The position numbers and the translations under genes were made by a program. Positions 25,940 to 33,973 of a stretch of 64,000 nt of DNA are shown piece by piece. Origin of the DNA: Mesorhizobium sp. GTDB lineage: Bacteria; Pseudomonadota; Alphaproteobacteria; Rhizobiales; Rhizobiaceae. Numbering within the stretch: the stretch's first letter is position 1; each line of letters begins with the position of its first letter. The notes under the pieces were generated by a model. That model made no database searches. It was not told the origin of the DNA and worked only from the letters and a program-made list of their open reading frames with translations. The stretch is from assembly GCF_024710845.1 (NCBI RefSeq), contig NZ_JANJTZ010000056.1:186001-250000 (forward strand). Reading direction: 5' to 3'.

Positions 25940-26602
25940 CTAGAATGTCCTGTCGCCCGTAACCTGCCGGTAGAGGATCGGCAGGAACTCGGCGAGATAG
26001 CCCATCTCCTCGGTCGCATGCTGGTGCAGGCGCCTGGCGAGTTCGGACGTCACACGTTGGCCGCGCAATTCGGCGGCCCTTTCCGGCGTGAATGGCGCAG
26101 CCGGGTCCCGGCTCTCCAGGTGTCCGAGAAAGAAGCGCGAGCGCATCTCGCAGCCGAACGAAGTGTTACGCACGAAATGAATCGTACGACTATGATTCAC
26201 CGGCACGTCAAGCGCACCGGTTCGAGCGCAGATCGCGACGCCGTCGAACGCCGCGTAGGCCGTCGCGTCGAGGAATTCGGCAGGATCGCAGAAATTGATC
26301 CTGAGCTTGAACACCGGCCCGTCGTCGCCGCCGAGATATTCGTGGACCAGATGACTGGCGCCGATGTAGCTGCCCGGCGTGCGGTCTTCCCAGTCGCTGA
26401 ACAGGTGATCGGTCGGATGCCAGATCTTGTACTGGTCGGTGCCGCCCAACCAGCCGAACCACCACGCAATCATCTTCGCGCGGCTGCCCGGCATGCGTGT
26501 CAGCGCGCACACGGTACGGAAGCCGTCATCGAAATCGATGACGCCTGATTCGACCGGGAGGTATCCCGGCCGAAACAGCTCGTTGGCGTTTTCGAAGCGC
26601 AT
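25940..26602 (-). CDS. DAPG hydrolase (PhlG)-like protein 2
   Basis: 220 residues, more than half identical by eye to the neighbouring copy, with the same WWFGWLGGTDQYKIWHP block, the SHLVHEYLGG segment and the C-terminal HATEE motif. Most proposed metal ligands are shared, so both copies may be active, perhaps on related substrates. The ATG at 26602 is chosen because GAGGA lies 7 bases upstream and the N-terminus then aligns with the paralogue; a GTG at 26623 is possible. Its 5' end lies 10 bases after the stop codon of a binding-protein gene. Confidence 0.7.
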   Translation of the reverse strand: MRFENANELFRPGYLPVESGVIDFDDGFRTVCALTRMPGSRAKMIAWWFGWLGGTDQYKIWHPTDHLFSDWEDRTPGSYIGASHLVHEYLGGDDGPVFKLRINFCDPAEFLDATAYAAFDGVAICARTGALDVPVNHSRTIHFVRNTSFGCEMRSRFFLGHLESRDPAAPFTPERAAELRGQRVTSELARRLHQHATEEMGYLAEFLPILYRQVTGDRTF

Positions 26603-26612
26603 CGGCCGGTCC

Positions 26613-27896
26613 TCAGAGTGCACTCAGACCCCCGGAAGTCGGTATCGGCTGGTCCGTGGGATTGGCGCGGATCTTCAGGTCGAAACGGTCGCCGGACTTG
26701 ATCCACTGGCCGCCGACCATGGCCGTCTTGGTGACATTCTTGATCGGCGATCCCTGCCATTTGACGCGGCCGGAGAGCGTCTCGTGGTCGGTCGCCATGA
26801 TGGATTCGATGACAGCGTCGCGATCCGTCGCGTCACCGGCGCGCGACAGGACGTCGAGGGCGATCTCGAACAGCGCGTGCTTGGATCCGATGAGCTGGAT
26901 CCACTGCCGGCCGGTCTCCCTTTCCCACGCATCGCACAGGCTCGGCGCCGTCTCGCCGGTCAGCGCCGACTTGAACGGGAAATCGCGATGCCAGCTGACC
27001 TCCGCCGAAAGACCGCTGCCGATGGCGCCGATCGTCTCCAGGGTCTTGGGGAGCAGAAGGGTCTTGCCGATCGACGCGACTTTCGGCTTGAAGCCCTGCT
27101 GGGCGGCCTGGGTCCAGAATGCGAAGAATTCCGGCGGGACCATCGTCGCGACGACAATGTCGACGCCGGCCTTCTTGAACGCGGTGATCTGCGCCGTGAA
27201 GTCGTCCGCCATCGGCGTGTAGCGCCCGGCATCGACGCCCTCGTATCCGGCCTTGGCGAGCGCGGCCGGAAAGCCGAACTTCTCGTTGCCCCAGGCATTT
27301 CCGTCGGCATCGTTGGCGAACATCATGCCGACCTTCCGGTTGGTCTCGATCGTTCCCCACAGCGCCATGTAGGCGGCGATGACGTCCTCGAGTCCGAAGG
27401 CGAACAGGTAGGTCCAGTCGAAGCCCTTGTCGGGCGTGCTGTTGCGGCCCATCACGAAGGGCTGCCAGGGGCAGGAATTGGCGACCATCGGCACGCCGTT
27501 GACCTCGGCCTGGTCGGCGACGGGGTTGACCGTGTCGGGGCCGCCAGCGGCGATGAGCAGGTCGACATTGTCGTCAAGGATAAGCTGGCTGGCCACCTCG
27601 GAGGCGCGGTTGGCGCTCGATTGGCTGTCCTTGATGACGAACTCCACCGGACGGGTTTCGCCCTTCACGGATATGCCCGCCGCGATTTGCGTCTCGAAGC
27701 GCTTCAGGATGAACGCGTCGGGCTCACCAAAGAACGCAAGAGGTCCGGTCTGGGGTGTCACCAGGCCGATGCGGACGGGTGTGCTTGCCGCGAACGACTT
27801 GCTGACCCGCAACACGGCAGGCGCCGCGAGCGCGGCGGATCCCGCCAGGAACAGGCGCCGTGAGATTCTAGGCGTTGTTCTCTTCAAGGTGTGCAT
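26613..27896 (-). CDS. Branched-chain-type ABC binding protein, Tat-exported (island copy 2)
   Basis: 427 residues. It has a strong twin-arginine signal (SRRLFLAGSAALAAPAVL) with an SFAA cleavage region near residue 37, then VRIGLVTPQTGPLAFFGEP. It is clearly homologous to the binding protein at 23919 (shared KDSQS, PDTVNPV, NDADGNAWG and GFKPK segments). No second permease set accompanies it, so both binding proteins may feed one LivGFHM importer and widen its substrate range. The start has GGGAGGA upstream and lies 29 bases inside the preceding gene. Confidence 0.9.
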   Translation of the reverse strand: MHTLKRTTPRISRRLFLAGSAALAAPAVLRVSKSFAASTPVRIGLVTPQTGPLAFFGEPDAFILKRFETQIAAGISVKGETRPVEFVIKDSQSSANRASEVASQLILDDNVDLLIAAGGPDTVNPVADQAEVNGVPMVANSCPWQPFVMGRNSTPDKGFDWTYLFAFGLEDVIAAYMALWGTIETNRKVGMMFANDADGNAWGNEKFGFPAALAKAGYEGVDAGRYTPMADDFTAQITAFKKAGVDIVVATMVPPEFFAFWTQAAQQGFKPKVASIGKTLLLPKTLETIGAIGSGLSAEVSWHRDFPFKSALTGETAPSLCDAWERETGRQWIQLIGSKHALFEIALDVLSRAGDATDRDAVIESIMATDHETLSGRVKWQGSPIKNVTKTAMVGGQWIKSGDRFDLKIRANPTDQPIPTSGGLSAL

Positions 27897-28818
27897 GCGA
27901 TCCTCCCAGACACGATGCTGATTGCTTTAGATGCGCAAACACGTTTGCGCGTAGAACGGCCGCCTCGTCCGGCGTCCATTTTCGGAAACCCTCGCCACTT
28001 TTCATGCCGAGCCTTCCGTCCTCGACCAGTTGCTCGAGATAGGCCGACGGTTCCGGCGAGCGGTTCAGATGGCGAAGCACGACTTTGTGGATGTCGAGAG
28101 TCAGGTCGGTCCCGACCAGATCGGCGTTCTCGATGGGGCCGAGCACGGCCAGGCGTCGGCCGAAGCTCGCCTTCACCACGGTGTCGACCGTCTCGGCATC
28201 CGCGATGCCCTCCGCAACGATCGCGATCGCCTCGCGCCACAACGCATGCTGCAATCGGTTGCCGACAAAGCCCGGGACGTCCTTCCTGACATGCACCGGC
28301 TGCTTGCCGACCGACTTGAGCAGTTCGATCATGCGATCGACGGCGCTGTCGGTGGTCCGATCAGTTCCGACGACTTCCACCAGCGGCACGAGGAAGGGCG
28401 GGTTCCACCAGTGCGTGCCGAGAATGCGATGTGCCGTGTCCAGCCCGTCTGCGATCTGGCCGATGGGGATGACGGATGTATTCGACGCGAGCAGCGCTTC
28501 GGGTTTCGACAGCGCCACGAGCGACCTGAAGATCGTGCGCTTCAGGTCCAGGCGTTCCGGCGCGGCTTCGATCACTACATCCGCGTCGGCCACCGCCTGA
28601 GCGAGGTCTGCATGACCGGATACCAGACCTTCCGCACCCGGCGGCAGATCGAGCTGGAGCAGATTGGCGCGTATGCGGCTGCGCAGGCTGTCCAGAGCCG
28701 CCTGCTGCGCGTCATAGACCTGAACCCGATGGTCGGCGAGCGCGAAGACTTGCGCGATCCCGTGGCCCATGAGGCCGGCGCCCACGATCGCTATGGTTGC
28801 GCGCGCTGTCATCGTCAT
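27868..28818 (-). CDS. 3-hydroxyacyl-CoA dehydrogenase family protein
   Basis: 316-residue NAD-dependent dehydrogenase. The N-terminal Rossmann motif GAGLMGHGIAQVFA is near residue 12, the conserved ASNTS is near 118, the catalytic-site segment GTHWWNPPFLVPLVEVV near 138, and the C-terminal helical domain follows. It resembles the single-domain group that includes 3-hydroxybutyryl-CoA, carnitine and lambda-crystallin-type dehydrogenases. Together with the BKACE enzyme of the operon it could oxidise a beta-hydroxy acid and then cleave the beta-keto product, as in carnitine degradation. The ATG at 28818 overlaps the SDR stop codon. Confidence 0.88.
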   Translation of the reverse strand: MTMTARATIAIVGAGLMGHGIAQVFALADHRVQVYDAQQAALDSLRSRIRANLLQLDLPPGAEGLVSGHADLAQAVADADVVIEAAPERLDLKRTIFRSLVALSKPEALLASNTSVIPIGQIADGLDTAHRILGTHWWNPPFLVPLVEVVGTDRTTDSAVDRMIELLKSVGKQPVHVRKDVPGFVGNRLQHALWREAIAIVAEGIADAETVDTVVKASFGRRLAVLGPIENADLVGTDLTLDIHKVVLRHLNRSPEPSAYLEQLVEDGRLGMKSGEGFRKWTPDEAAVLRANVFAHLKQSASCLGGSHAHLEENNA

Positions 28819-29606
28819 CCCGCCGTGTAGCCGCCGTCGGCGTAGAGGATGTGGCCCGTGAAGAAATCCGACGCCTTGGACGCCAGGAACATCAAAGGAC
28901 CTGCCAGGTCTTCCGGCTCCCCCAACCGCCCCTTGGGCACGCGCGCAAGAAAGCCTTTGCGGACGGATTGAGCGTTCTCGGTCTCCTCGAACATCCACGC
29001 GGTCAAGGGCGATCGGAAGACCGTCGGTGCGATGGCGTTGACGGTGATTCCGGTCGGCCCGAGTTCGCAGCCCAGTGCCCGGGTGATCCCGTCGATGGCA
29101 GCCTTTGAGGCGCAGTAGGCGGTATAGCCGGCAGGATGCCCGAGCAGTCCGCGGGCCGACGACATCAGCACGATCTTGCCGCCGTCGCCCTGCGAGAGCA
29201 TCTGTCTGGTCGCTGCGCGCGCCATCAGCCAGCTCTGCGTGACATTGGCGTCCATCACGTCGAGAAACCGCCCTGGCGCCATGTCGCCGATTTTGGCGAC
29301 GTCGTTCTTGCCGGAGGCGACGATCAAAATGTCGACGCGGCCGAAACGGGCGGCAGTCTCGGCGACGATACGGTCGCATTCTGCTTCGTCGGAAGGACGC
29401 GCATTGATCGAGAGGATCTCGGCATCGCCGCAGGCATCGGCCGTTTCGGCAAGAGCGTTCGCATTGCCGGCAACCAGCGCAACCCGCGCTCCCGCGCCGG
29501 CCAGTACCTGAGCCGCGACTGCTCCGAACGCCCCCGATGCTCCCGTGACGATCGCCACCTTGCCGGCAATGTCGAACAACGACAGCGGGTTCGCGAGCGC
29601 GCTCAT
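28815..29606 (-). CDS. Short-chain dehydrogenase/reductase (island)
   Basis: 263-residue classical SDR with the GASGAFGAVAA turn near residue 22, the catalytic serine in LMSSARG and the YTAYCASKA motif near 160. It ends DGGYTAG. The longer N-terminus (SLFDIAGKVAIVTG) is typical of gluconate 5-dehydrogenase-like and related SDRs. It overlaps both neighbours by 4 bases. Confidence 0.88.
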   Translation of the reverse strand: MSALANPLSLFDIAGKVAIVTGASGAFGAVAAQVLAGAGARVALVAGNANALAETADACGDAEILSINARPSDEAECDRIVAETAARFGRVDILIVASGKNDVAKIGDMAPGRFLDVMDANVTQSWLMARAATRQMLSQGDGGKIVLMSSARGLLGHPAGYTAYCASKAAIDGITRALGCELGPTGITVNAIAPTVFRSPLTAWMFEETENAQSVRKGFLARVPKGRLGEPEDLAGPLMFLASKASDFFTGHILYADGGYTAG

Positions 29607-29953
29607 ACGACTGCTCCTGGCGGATGGGGGATTACTACGAGCATGATGCAGACCCGATTGGAGCGATTGACGATCTCACGCACCTCGCCCGGCGCTATCG
29701 TGCAGGAATCGAACGGGCCGAGCACGGTCTCCACGCCGTCGACGATTACGGCCATTTCTCCGTCGAGGACGACGTAGACCTTCTCGAAGGGCGTGGAGTC
29801 CGGCCCGGCGCCGCCGCCGGGAAGGAACTGCGACAGGCCAACCCACTGGTTCGTCGGCCCGCCCTTCTCGAAGCCCTGAAGCCTCAGACCGACCATGCCG
29901 CGATGGTTGGGGGCGTCATAGGGCTTCGCGTCGGAGAAGCGTCGGGCGAGCAT
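29603..29953 (-). CDS. Small cupin-domain protein
   Basis: 116 residues forming one cupin barrel, with the first motif around PFEKVYVVLDGEMAVIVDG and the second around LGPFDSCTIAPGEVREIVNRS. Some usual metal-binding histidines are missing, so it may be a non-metal cupin with a binding or isomerase role. It is translationally coupled to the cyclase and SDR genes. The function is unknown. Confidence 0.75.
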   Translation of the reverse strand: MLARRFSDAKPYDAPNHRGMVGLRLQGFEKGGPTNQWVGLSQFLPGGGAGPDSTPFEKVYVVLDGEMAVIVDGVETVLGPFDSCTIAPGEVREIVNRSNRVCIMLVVIPHPPGAVV

Positions 29954-30792
29954 CAGAATGCCTCGCCTTTTTCGATACGGTACGACTGATTGCGGTCAAT
30001 CATGGCGACCAGACGGATGATGCAGCCGTCGCCGCGGTCCCAGTTGATCGGGAAAAACGCGAAGGTGCAGCGCTTGCCCGTGACCGCGTCGAGGTCGCCG
30101 CCGACGTTCTCGATGCCCAGAATGCCTGCCTTGAAGATCTTCTGGTGCACCGGCTCCCACTCGGGGAAAGCGTCCTTCCAGTCGACGCCGCCGGACCATT
30201 CTTTGTATTCTTCCGCCAGGTGCGGAAGCAGCGGCCCGTTGCGCTGCGGACCGATCGCAGTGGCGAGCGGATGGTCGTTCGCCTGCGTATCGTGGCCGAC
30301 GACCTTGACGCCCTTCTCGATCATCCAGTCGGCGGCCGAAGGCACGAAGCCCGGGCAATAGGCGAAGTAGTCCCCGTCCTCGTACACCTTGTGCCAGCCG
30401 GTGTTGATGATCAGCACGTCGCCCTTGCGGATCGCCTTGCCGCAGGCCCGTTCGAGATCGTCGCCGGTGATCTGTTCCCACTTCTTCTTCGGGAGCGAGA
30501 CCACGATGCCGGAGCCGAAGAAGTGCGGCAACGGCACCTCGTCGATGAAGGGCGTGCCCTGCACGACATGCGCCGGCGCATCGATGTGGGTCGTGACGTG
30601 CATCGTCGTCGTGATCGTCTGCGACAGCACACCGGACTTGGCCATATAGTGCATGCGCTCAATACGGACGTCGCGGAAATATGGCCAGTTCGGGCACTGG
30701 TACCCGAAGCGATGGGACAGATTGTAGAACTCGATACCCATCGGGTTGTCGAGGTTTGCTTCGAATTCGATGCCGCGCACAGTGATAGTCAT
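29953..30792 (-). CDS. Cyclase family protein (kynurenine formamidase-like)
   Basis: 279-residue metal-dependent hydrolase of the cyclase family (PF04199), known for kynurenine formamidase and for polyketide cyclase-like or isatin hydrolase activity. The metal motif THIDAPAHVV (HxDxxxH) is near residue 67, a later NTGWHK segment near 130, and GHDTQAND near 168. It is the first gene of the 13-gene minus-strand operon, so it may act early, for example by hydrolysing an amide or lactone. The intergenic region upstream holds the operator-like repeat. Confidence 0.85.
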   Translation of the reverse strand: MTITVRGIEFEANLDNPMGIEFYNLSHRFGYQCPNWPYFRDVRIERMHYMAKSGVLSQTITTTMHVTTHIDAPAHVVQGTPFIDEVPLPHFFGSGIVVSLPKKKWEQITGDDLERACGKAIRKGDVLIINTGWHKVYEDGDYFAYCPGFVPSAADWMIEKGVKVVGHDTQANDHPLATAIGPQRNGPLLPHLAEEYKEWSGGVDWKDAFPEWEPVHQKIFKAGILGIENVGGDLDAVTGKRCTFAFFPINWDRGDGCIIRLVAMIDRNQSYRIEKGEAF

Positions 30793-30885
30793 ACAGATGC
30801 TCCTCGGCGCCCGGTCGAGCGCCGCCAGTTGATCTTGGATGGTGTTGGGGCTCCTCCCTGAGCCTGTATGTTAATACGGTAGGGA

Positions 30886-30919
30886 TGAATTGCATTGCGG
30901 TCAATGTGTACCGTATCGT
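30886..30919. repeat. Operator-like repeat A, near the operon head
   Basis: A 34-base element that differs from copy B at only 4 positions. Its core GGTCAATGTGTACC (30899-30912) is an imperfect palindrome. It lies about 95-125 bases upstream of the cyclase start codon and is partly framed by the perfect 8-bp arms ATACGGTA and TACCGTAT. It is a probable binding site for the adjacent IclR regulator. Confidence 0.6.
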
Positions 30920-31173
30920 GGTCATGTCCTAGGCGCGACCTAGCTGGCCTGCACTCGATTGCAACTGCGCTGCGCCTACGGCGCTAAGAGAACTGCAGCC
31001 CGGGAAAGCGTGCGTGCCGCCCGTTGCTGAATGTGGAGCCAAAGTCGAACCCGGCGCACGACATATGGCGGTTCGCAGCCGGGCACCGATCGATGGCCAG
31101 TGGCGCGCCCCGCCTCAGGGGTGTGGCGTCACTGTGAAACTCCTCCCGAAGGTCTCTTGCGAATCTGCACAGC

Positions 31174-31207
31174 TGAATTGTATTGTGGTCAATATGTACC
31201 GCATCGT
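31174..31207. repeat. Operator-like repeat B, in front of the IclR gene
   Basis: The second copy of the 34-base element, 288 bases from copy A and in the same orientation. Its core GGTCAATATGTACC (31187-31200) matches its own reverse complement at 10 of 14 positions. A promoter candidate TTGCGA (31157-31162) / TATTGT (31181-31186) with 18-base spacing places the core just after the -10, suited to self-repression. Confidence 0.6.
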
Positions 31208-31239
31208 AGGCGGACTCTCGGAAGTCGGGACTGCAGGAT

Positions 31240-32001
31240 ATGGTTGAGATGACACGCTCCGGCCTGAAAGTTCCGGACCAAAGCGACCGAACCGGCGTTC
31301 AGGTGATTGCGCGAGCGGCGGCGGTGCTGCGAGCCCTCAAGGGCTCGTCGGGCATGAGCCTTGGCCAGATTGCGTCGCGCGTCGAACTGCCCCGCTCGAC
31401 GGTCCAGCGCATCGTCGGCGCCCTCCAGGCCGAACGCCTGGTCATCGCGACAAGCGGCGGCGCAGGCATTCGGCTCGGGCCGGAGCTTCATGCTTTGTCG
31501 GAGGCGGCGCGCTTCAACGTTGTCGATCTCATGCGGCCGATGCTGCTGCGTCTGTCGGCGCAGACCGAGGAGACCGTCGACCTGTCGGTGCTGCGCGACG
31601 GCAAGATGGTCTTCATCGACCAGGTGCCGGGCTCGCACCGCCTGCGCGCCATTTCCGCCGTCGGTGAGGTCTTTCCGTTGGCCACCACAGCCAATGGGCG
31701 GGCCTGCCTGTCGTTGCTCGGCGACGAAGAGGCTATGCGGTTGCTGAAGGCCGAGGGACTGGCCTCCACCGATGGGGTCATGGCGAAGCTCGCCGATGTG
31801 CGGCGCCTCGGATTGGCATTCGACGAAGACGAACACACGCCCGGGATATCCGCCGTTGGCCTCGGGTTCATCGACCCGCGCGGCGATACCTATGCCGTGT
31901 CGGTGCCGGTCCCTACGAGCCGCTTCGCGCAGCAGCGCGACAGGGTATCCGCCGCGCTCAGGCTGCTCCGGGAACCGATCAACGAGATCATCGGAAGGTG
32001 A
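31240..32001 (+). CDS. IclR-family transcriptional regulator 1
   Basis: 253-residue regulator. An N-terminal winged helix-turn-helix (about residues 22-75, LGQIASRVELPRSTVQRIV) is followed by the IclR effector-binding domain, with conserved FPLATTANGRACLS and GISAVGLGFID segments. It is divergent from the 13-gene operon and likely controls both that operon and itself through the repeats at 30886 and 31174. The ATG at 31249 has better spacing to the AGGA at 31235 than the first ATG at 31240. The effector is probably the imported compound or its first product. Confidence 0.9.
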   Translation: MVEMTRSGLKVPDQSDRTGVQVIARAAAVLRALKGSSGMSLGQIASRVELPRSTVQRIVGALQAERLVIATSGGAGIRLGPELHALSEAARFNVVDLMRPMLLRLSAQTEETVDLSVLRDGKMVFIDQVPGSHRLRAISAVGEVFPLATTANGRACLSLLGDEEAMRLLKAEGLASTDGVMAKLADVRRLGLAFDEDEHTPGISAVGLGFIDPRGDTYAVSVPVPTSRFAQQRDRVSAALRLLREPINEIIGR

Positions 32002-32080
32002 CCGCGAGGTCCTCGCTGTCTGAAACCTTGAAACCGATGCTCCCCTAACTTAGACGTCTCATGGAGGCGCTAAGTGAAAT

Positions 32081-33286
32081 TCAGTTCGCGATGAACCTCA
32101 CCTGCAGATGTTCGTAGCCCCTGAGGACATTGTTCATCGCCAGGACGGGAACGCCCACCTCAATCCGCTTCACCCGCTTCACCATCGCGGTGAGGATGCT
32201 GCGGATCTCGAGCCTGGCCAACTGCATCCCGGCGCATGAATGAATGCCGTGACCGAAGCCGACGTGATCTGTCAGCAACCGCTTCACGTCGAAGGTTCCG
32301 GGATTTTCCCAACGCCGCTCGTCCCGGTTGGCCGACGCATAGAGCATCAGCGCCCGCGAGCCTTTCGGGATTAGAGTGTCACCGACCAACTTGTCATCGG
32401 CGAGATAGCGGGTAAATCCCCGGATCGGCGACTCCACCCTGACCGCCTCGTTGATCGCATTGGGTATCAGGCTCGGGTCGTCTCGGATCATCTGCCACTG
32501 CGCGGGATTGGTTCCCAGAAGATACAGGAGGTGGCCGGTCGCGAAGATCGTCGTATCGAGACTGGGCCCAAGGTAGTCGCGCATCAGCATCTGCACCTGC
32601 TCGGGACGAATGAGCCCCTTGTCGGCCGCCTCATACAGAAGGGACACCCAGCCGCCTGGCCGCACCTTGTCCCGCGTGGCTTCGTTGACCGTGTAAGCCC
32701 GCATCTCCATGACGACGGGGAGCGCATCCTCGCCGCGTTTGTTGGCACCGCCGAGCATGTCGAACACCGCGCTTGCCCAGCGCAGCATGTTCTCACGCCC
32801 GTGTTCCGGCATTCCGACCAGCTCGGACACGATAGAAACGGGAAGGTATTGCGCAAGGTCCGTCATGCCGTCGAAGGTGCCGCGCCGGACCAGCCGGTCG
32901 ACGAGATCCTCCGCCGTTACCTCGATGCGATCTTTGACTTCGTTCAGCCCGCGCGGACTCAACGGCGCGGCGACGATGCGGCGCAGATGATCGTGAAGCG
33001 GCGGATCGGAGGCGAGCAGGTTCCCGGGTGCCATCCGGTTGGCAGCCTCGCTTCCCGAAACGCCGTTTCCGGATCGGAACGTCTCGTGGTCTGCGAGGCC
33101 CGCGCGCACGTCCGCGTGGCGACCGATCGCCCATAGCCCGTTTGCAGGCAGCCAGACCGCTGCGCCCGCATCGCGGATCCGCTGGTAATGCGGATAGGGA
33201 TCGCGAATGACTTCGTCGGAATAAATGTCAACATCATAGACGGGCGGACTGTCCGACCGGCTCGCAGATTTCGTGGAAGCCGACAT
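32081..33286 (-). CDS. Cytochrome P450
   Basis: 401-residue soluble bacterial P450. The haem-binding loop FGHGIHSCAGMQLARLE is near residue 352, the K-helix EAVRVESPIRGFTR near 284, and the I-helix with the oxygen-activating pair (GPSLDTTIF) near 243. The I-helix and the rest resemble CYP199/CYP255-like enzymes that hydroxylate or O-demethylate aromatic acids and ethers. Its electron donors, a 2Fe-2S ferredoxin and a flavin reductase, are encoded upstream in the same operon. It is the last gene of that operon. Confidence 0.92.
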   Translation of the reverse strand: MSASTKSASRSDSPPVYDVDIYSDEVIRDPYPHYQRIRDAGAAVWLPANGLWAIGRHADVRAGLADHETFRSGNGVSGSEAANRMAPGNLLASDPPLHDHLRRIVAAPLSPRGLNEVKDRIEVTAEDLVDRLVRRGTFDGMTDLAQYLPVSIVSELVGMPEHGRENMLRWASAVFDMLGGANKRGEDALPVVMEMRAYTVNEATRDKVRPGGWVSLLYEAADKGLIRPEQVQMLMRDYLGPSLDTTIFATGHLLYLLGTNPAQWQMIRDDPSLIPNAINEAVRVESPIRGFTRYLADDKLVGDTLIPKGSRALMLYASANRDERRWENPGTFDVKRLLTDHVGFGHGIHSCAGMQLARLEIRSILTAMVKRVKRIEVGVPVLAMNNVLRGYEHLQVRFIAN

Positions 33287-33390
33287 CGTTCCTACTCCTC
33301 GCGCACACTGCGACCCAGGGAACCTTCATTCGCGCGGTCCACGCAACATCTCGATCTGAGGTGTTCGGTCTGCGGACAGCATCACAGCGG

Positions 33391-33939
33391 CTATAACGGC
33401 GCTTTCAGAAGCTCCTGGGCCACGTCCGGATCGATCGGCGTGTCGAAAGAATTCAGGATAAACGCCAGCGTGGTGTAGAAACCAACGACGGCGATGAGAT
33501 CCAGGACACCTGCCTTTCCCGCCAGTCTGGTGACAGCCGCGATGCTGTCTCCCGACAGCCGGCGACTGGTCGAAAGATCATCGACTGCGATCGCGACCGC
33601 TCGGTAGCGAGGGTTCGAGACCGTGGCTCCCGCTACAATTTCGCGAATGGAACGATCATCCAGACCGCAGGCCCTGGCCCGGACGATGTGATGCGCCTGC
33701 TCATAGGCGGAGTTCATATGAAAGGCCGCGCGCAGGATCGCGACCTCGGAAAGTTCGGGACCGAGGACATTGTCGACCACGACATGCTGACGCAATCCTG
33801 CCCAGGCCTTCAGCAAATCCGGATGGTGGGCCATCACATGGTAGACGTTCAGTCGCGCCGCAAAACCGGATTTGAGTGGTGAGAGTTGCTCCGGCCATTG
33901 CGACGGTGCGAGAGGGTCGAAGTCATCCTGTTCGTACAT
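33391..33939 (-). CDS. Carboxymuconolactone decarboxylase-like protein
   Basis: 182 residues of the CMD/AhpD-like fold. The conserved helix reads ELSEVAILRAAFHMNSAYEQAHHIVRA, with the YEQAHH histidine, followed by GLDDRSIREIV. The redox CxxC of AhpD peroxidases is absent, so a decarboxylase, isomerase or non-redox role is more likely. The ATG at 33939 is chosen because the longer ORF adds a low-quality N-terminus. It lies between the ferredoxin reductase and P450 genes. Confidence 0.75.
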   Translation of the reverse strand: MYEQDDFDPLAPSQWPEQLSPLKSGFAARLNVYHVMAHHPDLLKAWAGLRQHVVVDNVLGPELSEVAILRAAFHMNSAYEQAHHIVRARACGLDDRSIREIVAGATVSNPRYRAVAIAVDDLSTSRRLSGDSIAAVTRLAGKAGVLDLIAVVGFYTTLAFILNSFDTPIDPDVAQELLKAPL

Positions 33940-33973
33940 GGAGTCCCTGGATCCGAACCGTGCGACCGAATGG

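Larger units (their letters stand above)
30793..31239. other. Divergent control region between the island operon and IclR
   Basis: 447 bases without a gene. It carries two copies of a 34-base element (30886-30919 and 31174-31207), an 8-bp inverted pair ATACGGTA/TACCGTAT (30874-30881 and 30909-30916), and promoter candidates for both directions. The short ORFs here (31014, 31031) are not credible genes. Confidence 0.65.

Noticed and set aside
25352-26548. 398-residue plus-strand ORF opposite the PhlG-like genes
   Set aside because: It spans two minus-strand paralogues that conserve each other's sequence, which shows that the minus strand is the coding one.
29290-29299. GATTTTGGCG in the SDR gene as a third att copy
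   Set aside because: Only about nine bases match the att repeat and the site lies inside a conserved gene, so it is chance similarity.
31014-31252. Small plus-strand ORFs in the IclR control region
   Set aside because: They overlap the operator-like repeat and IclR promoter and have no family features.
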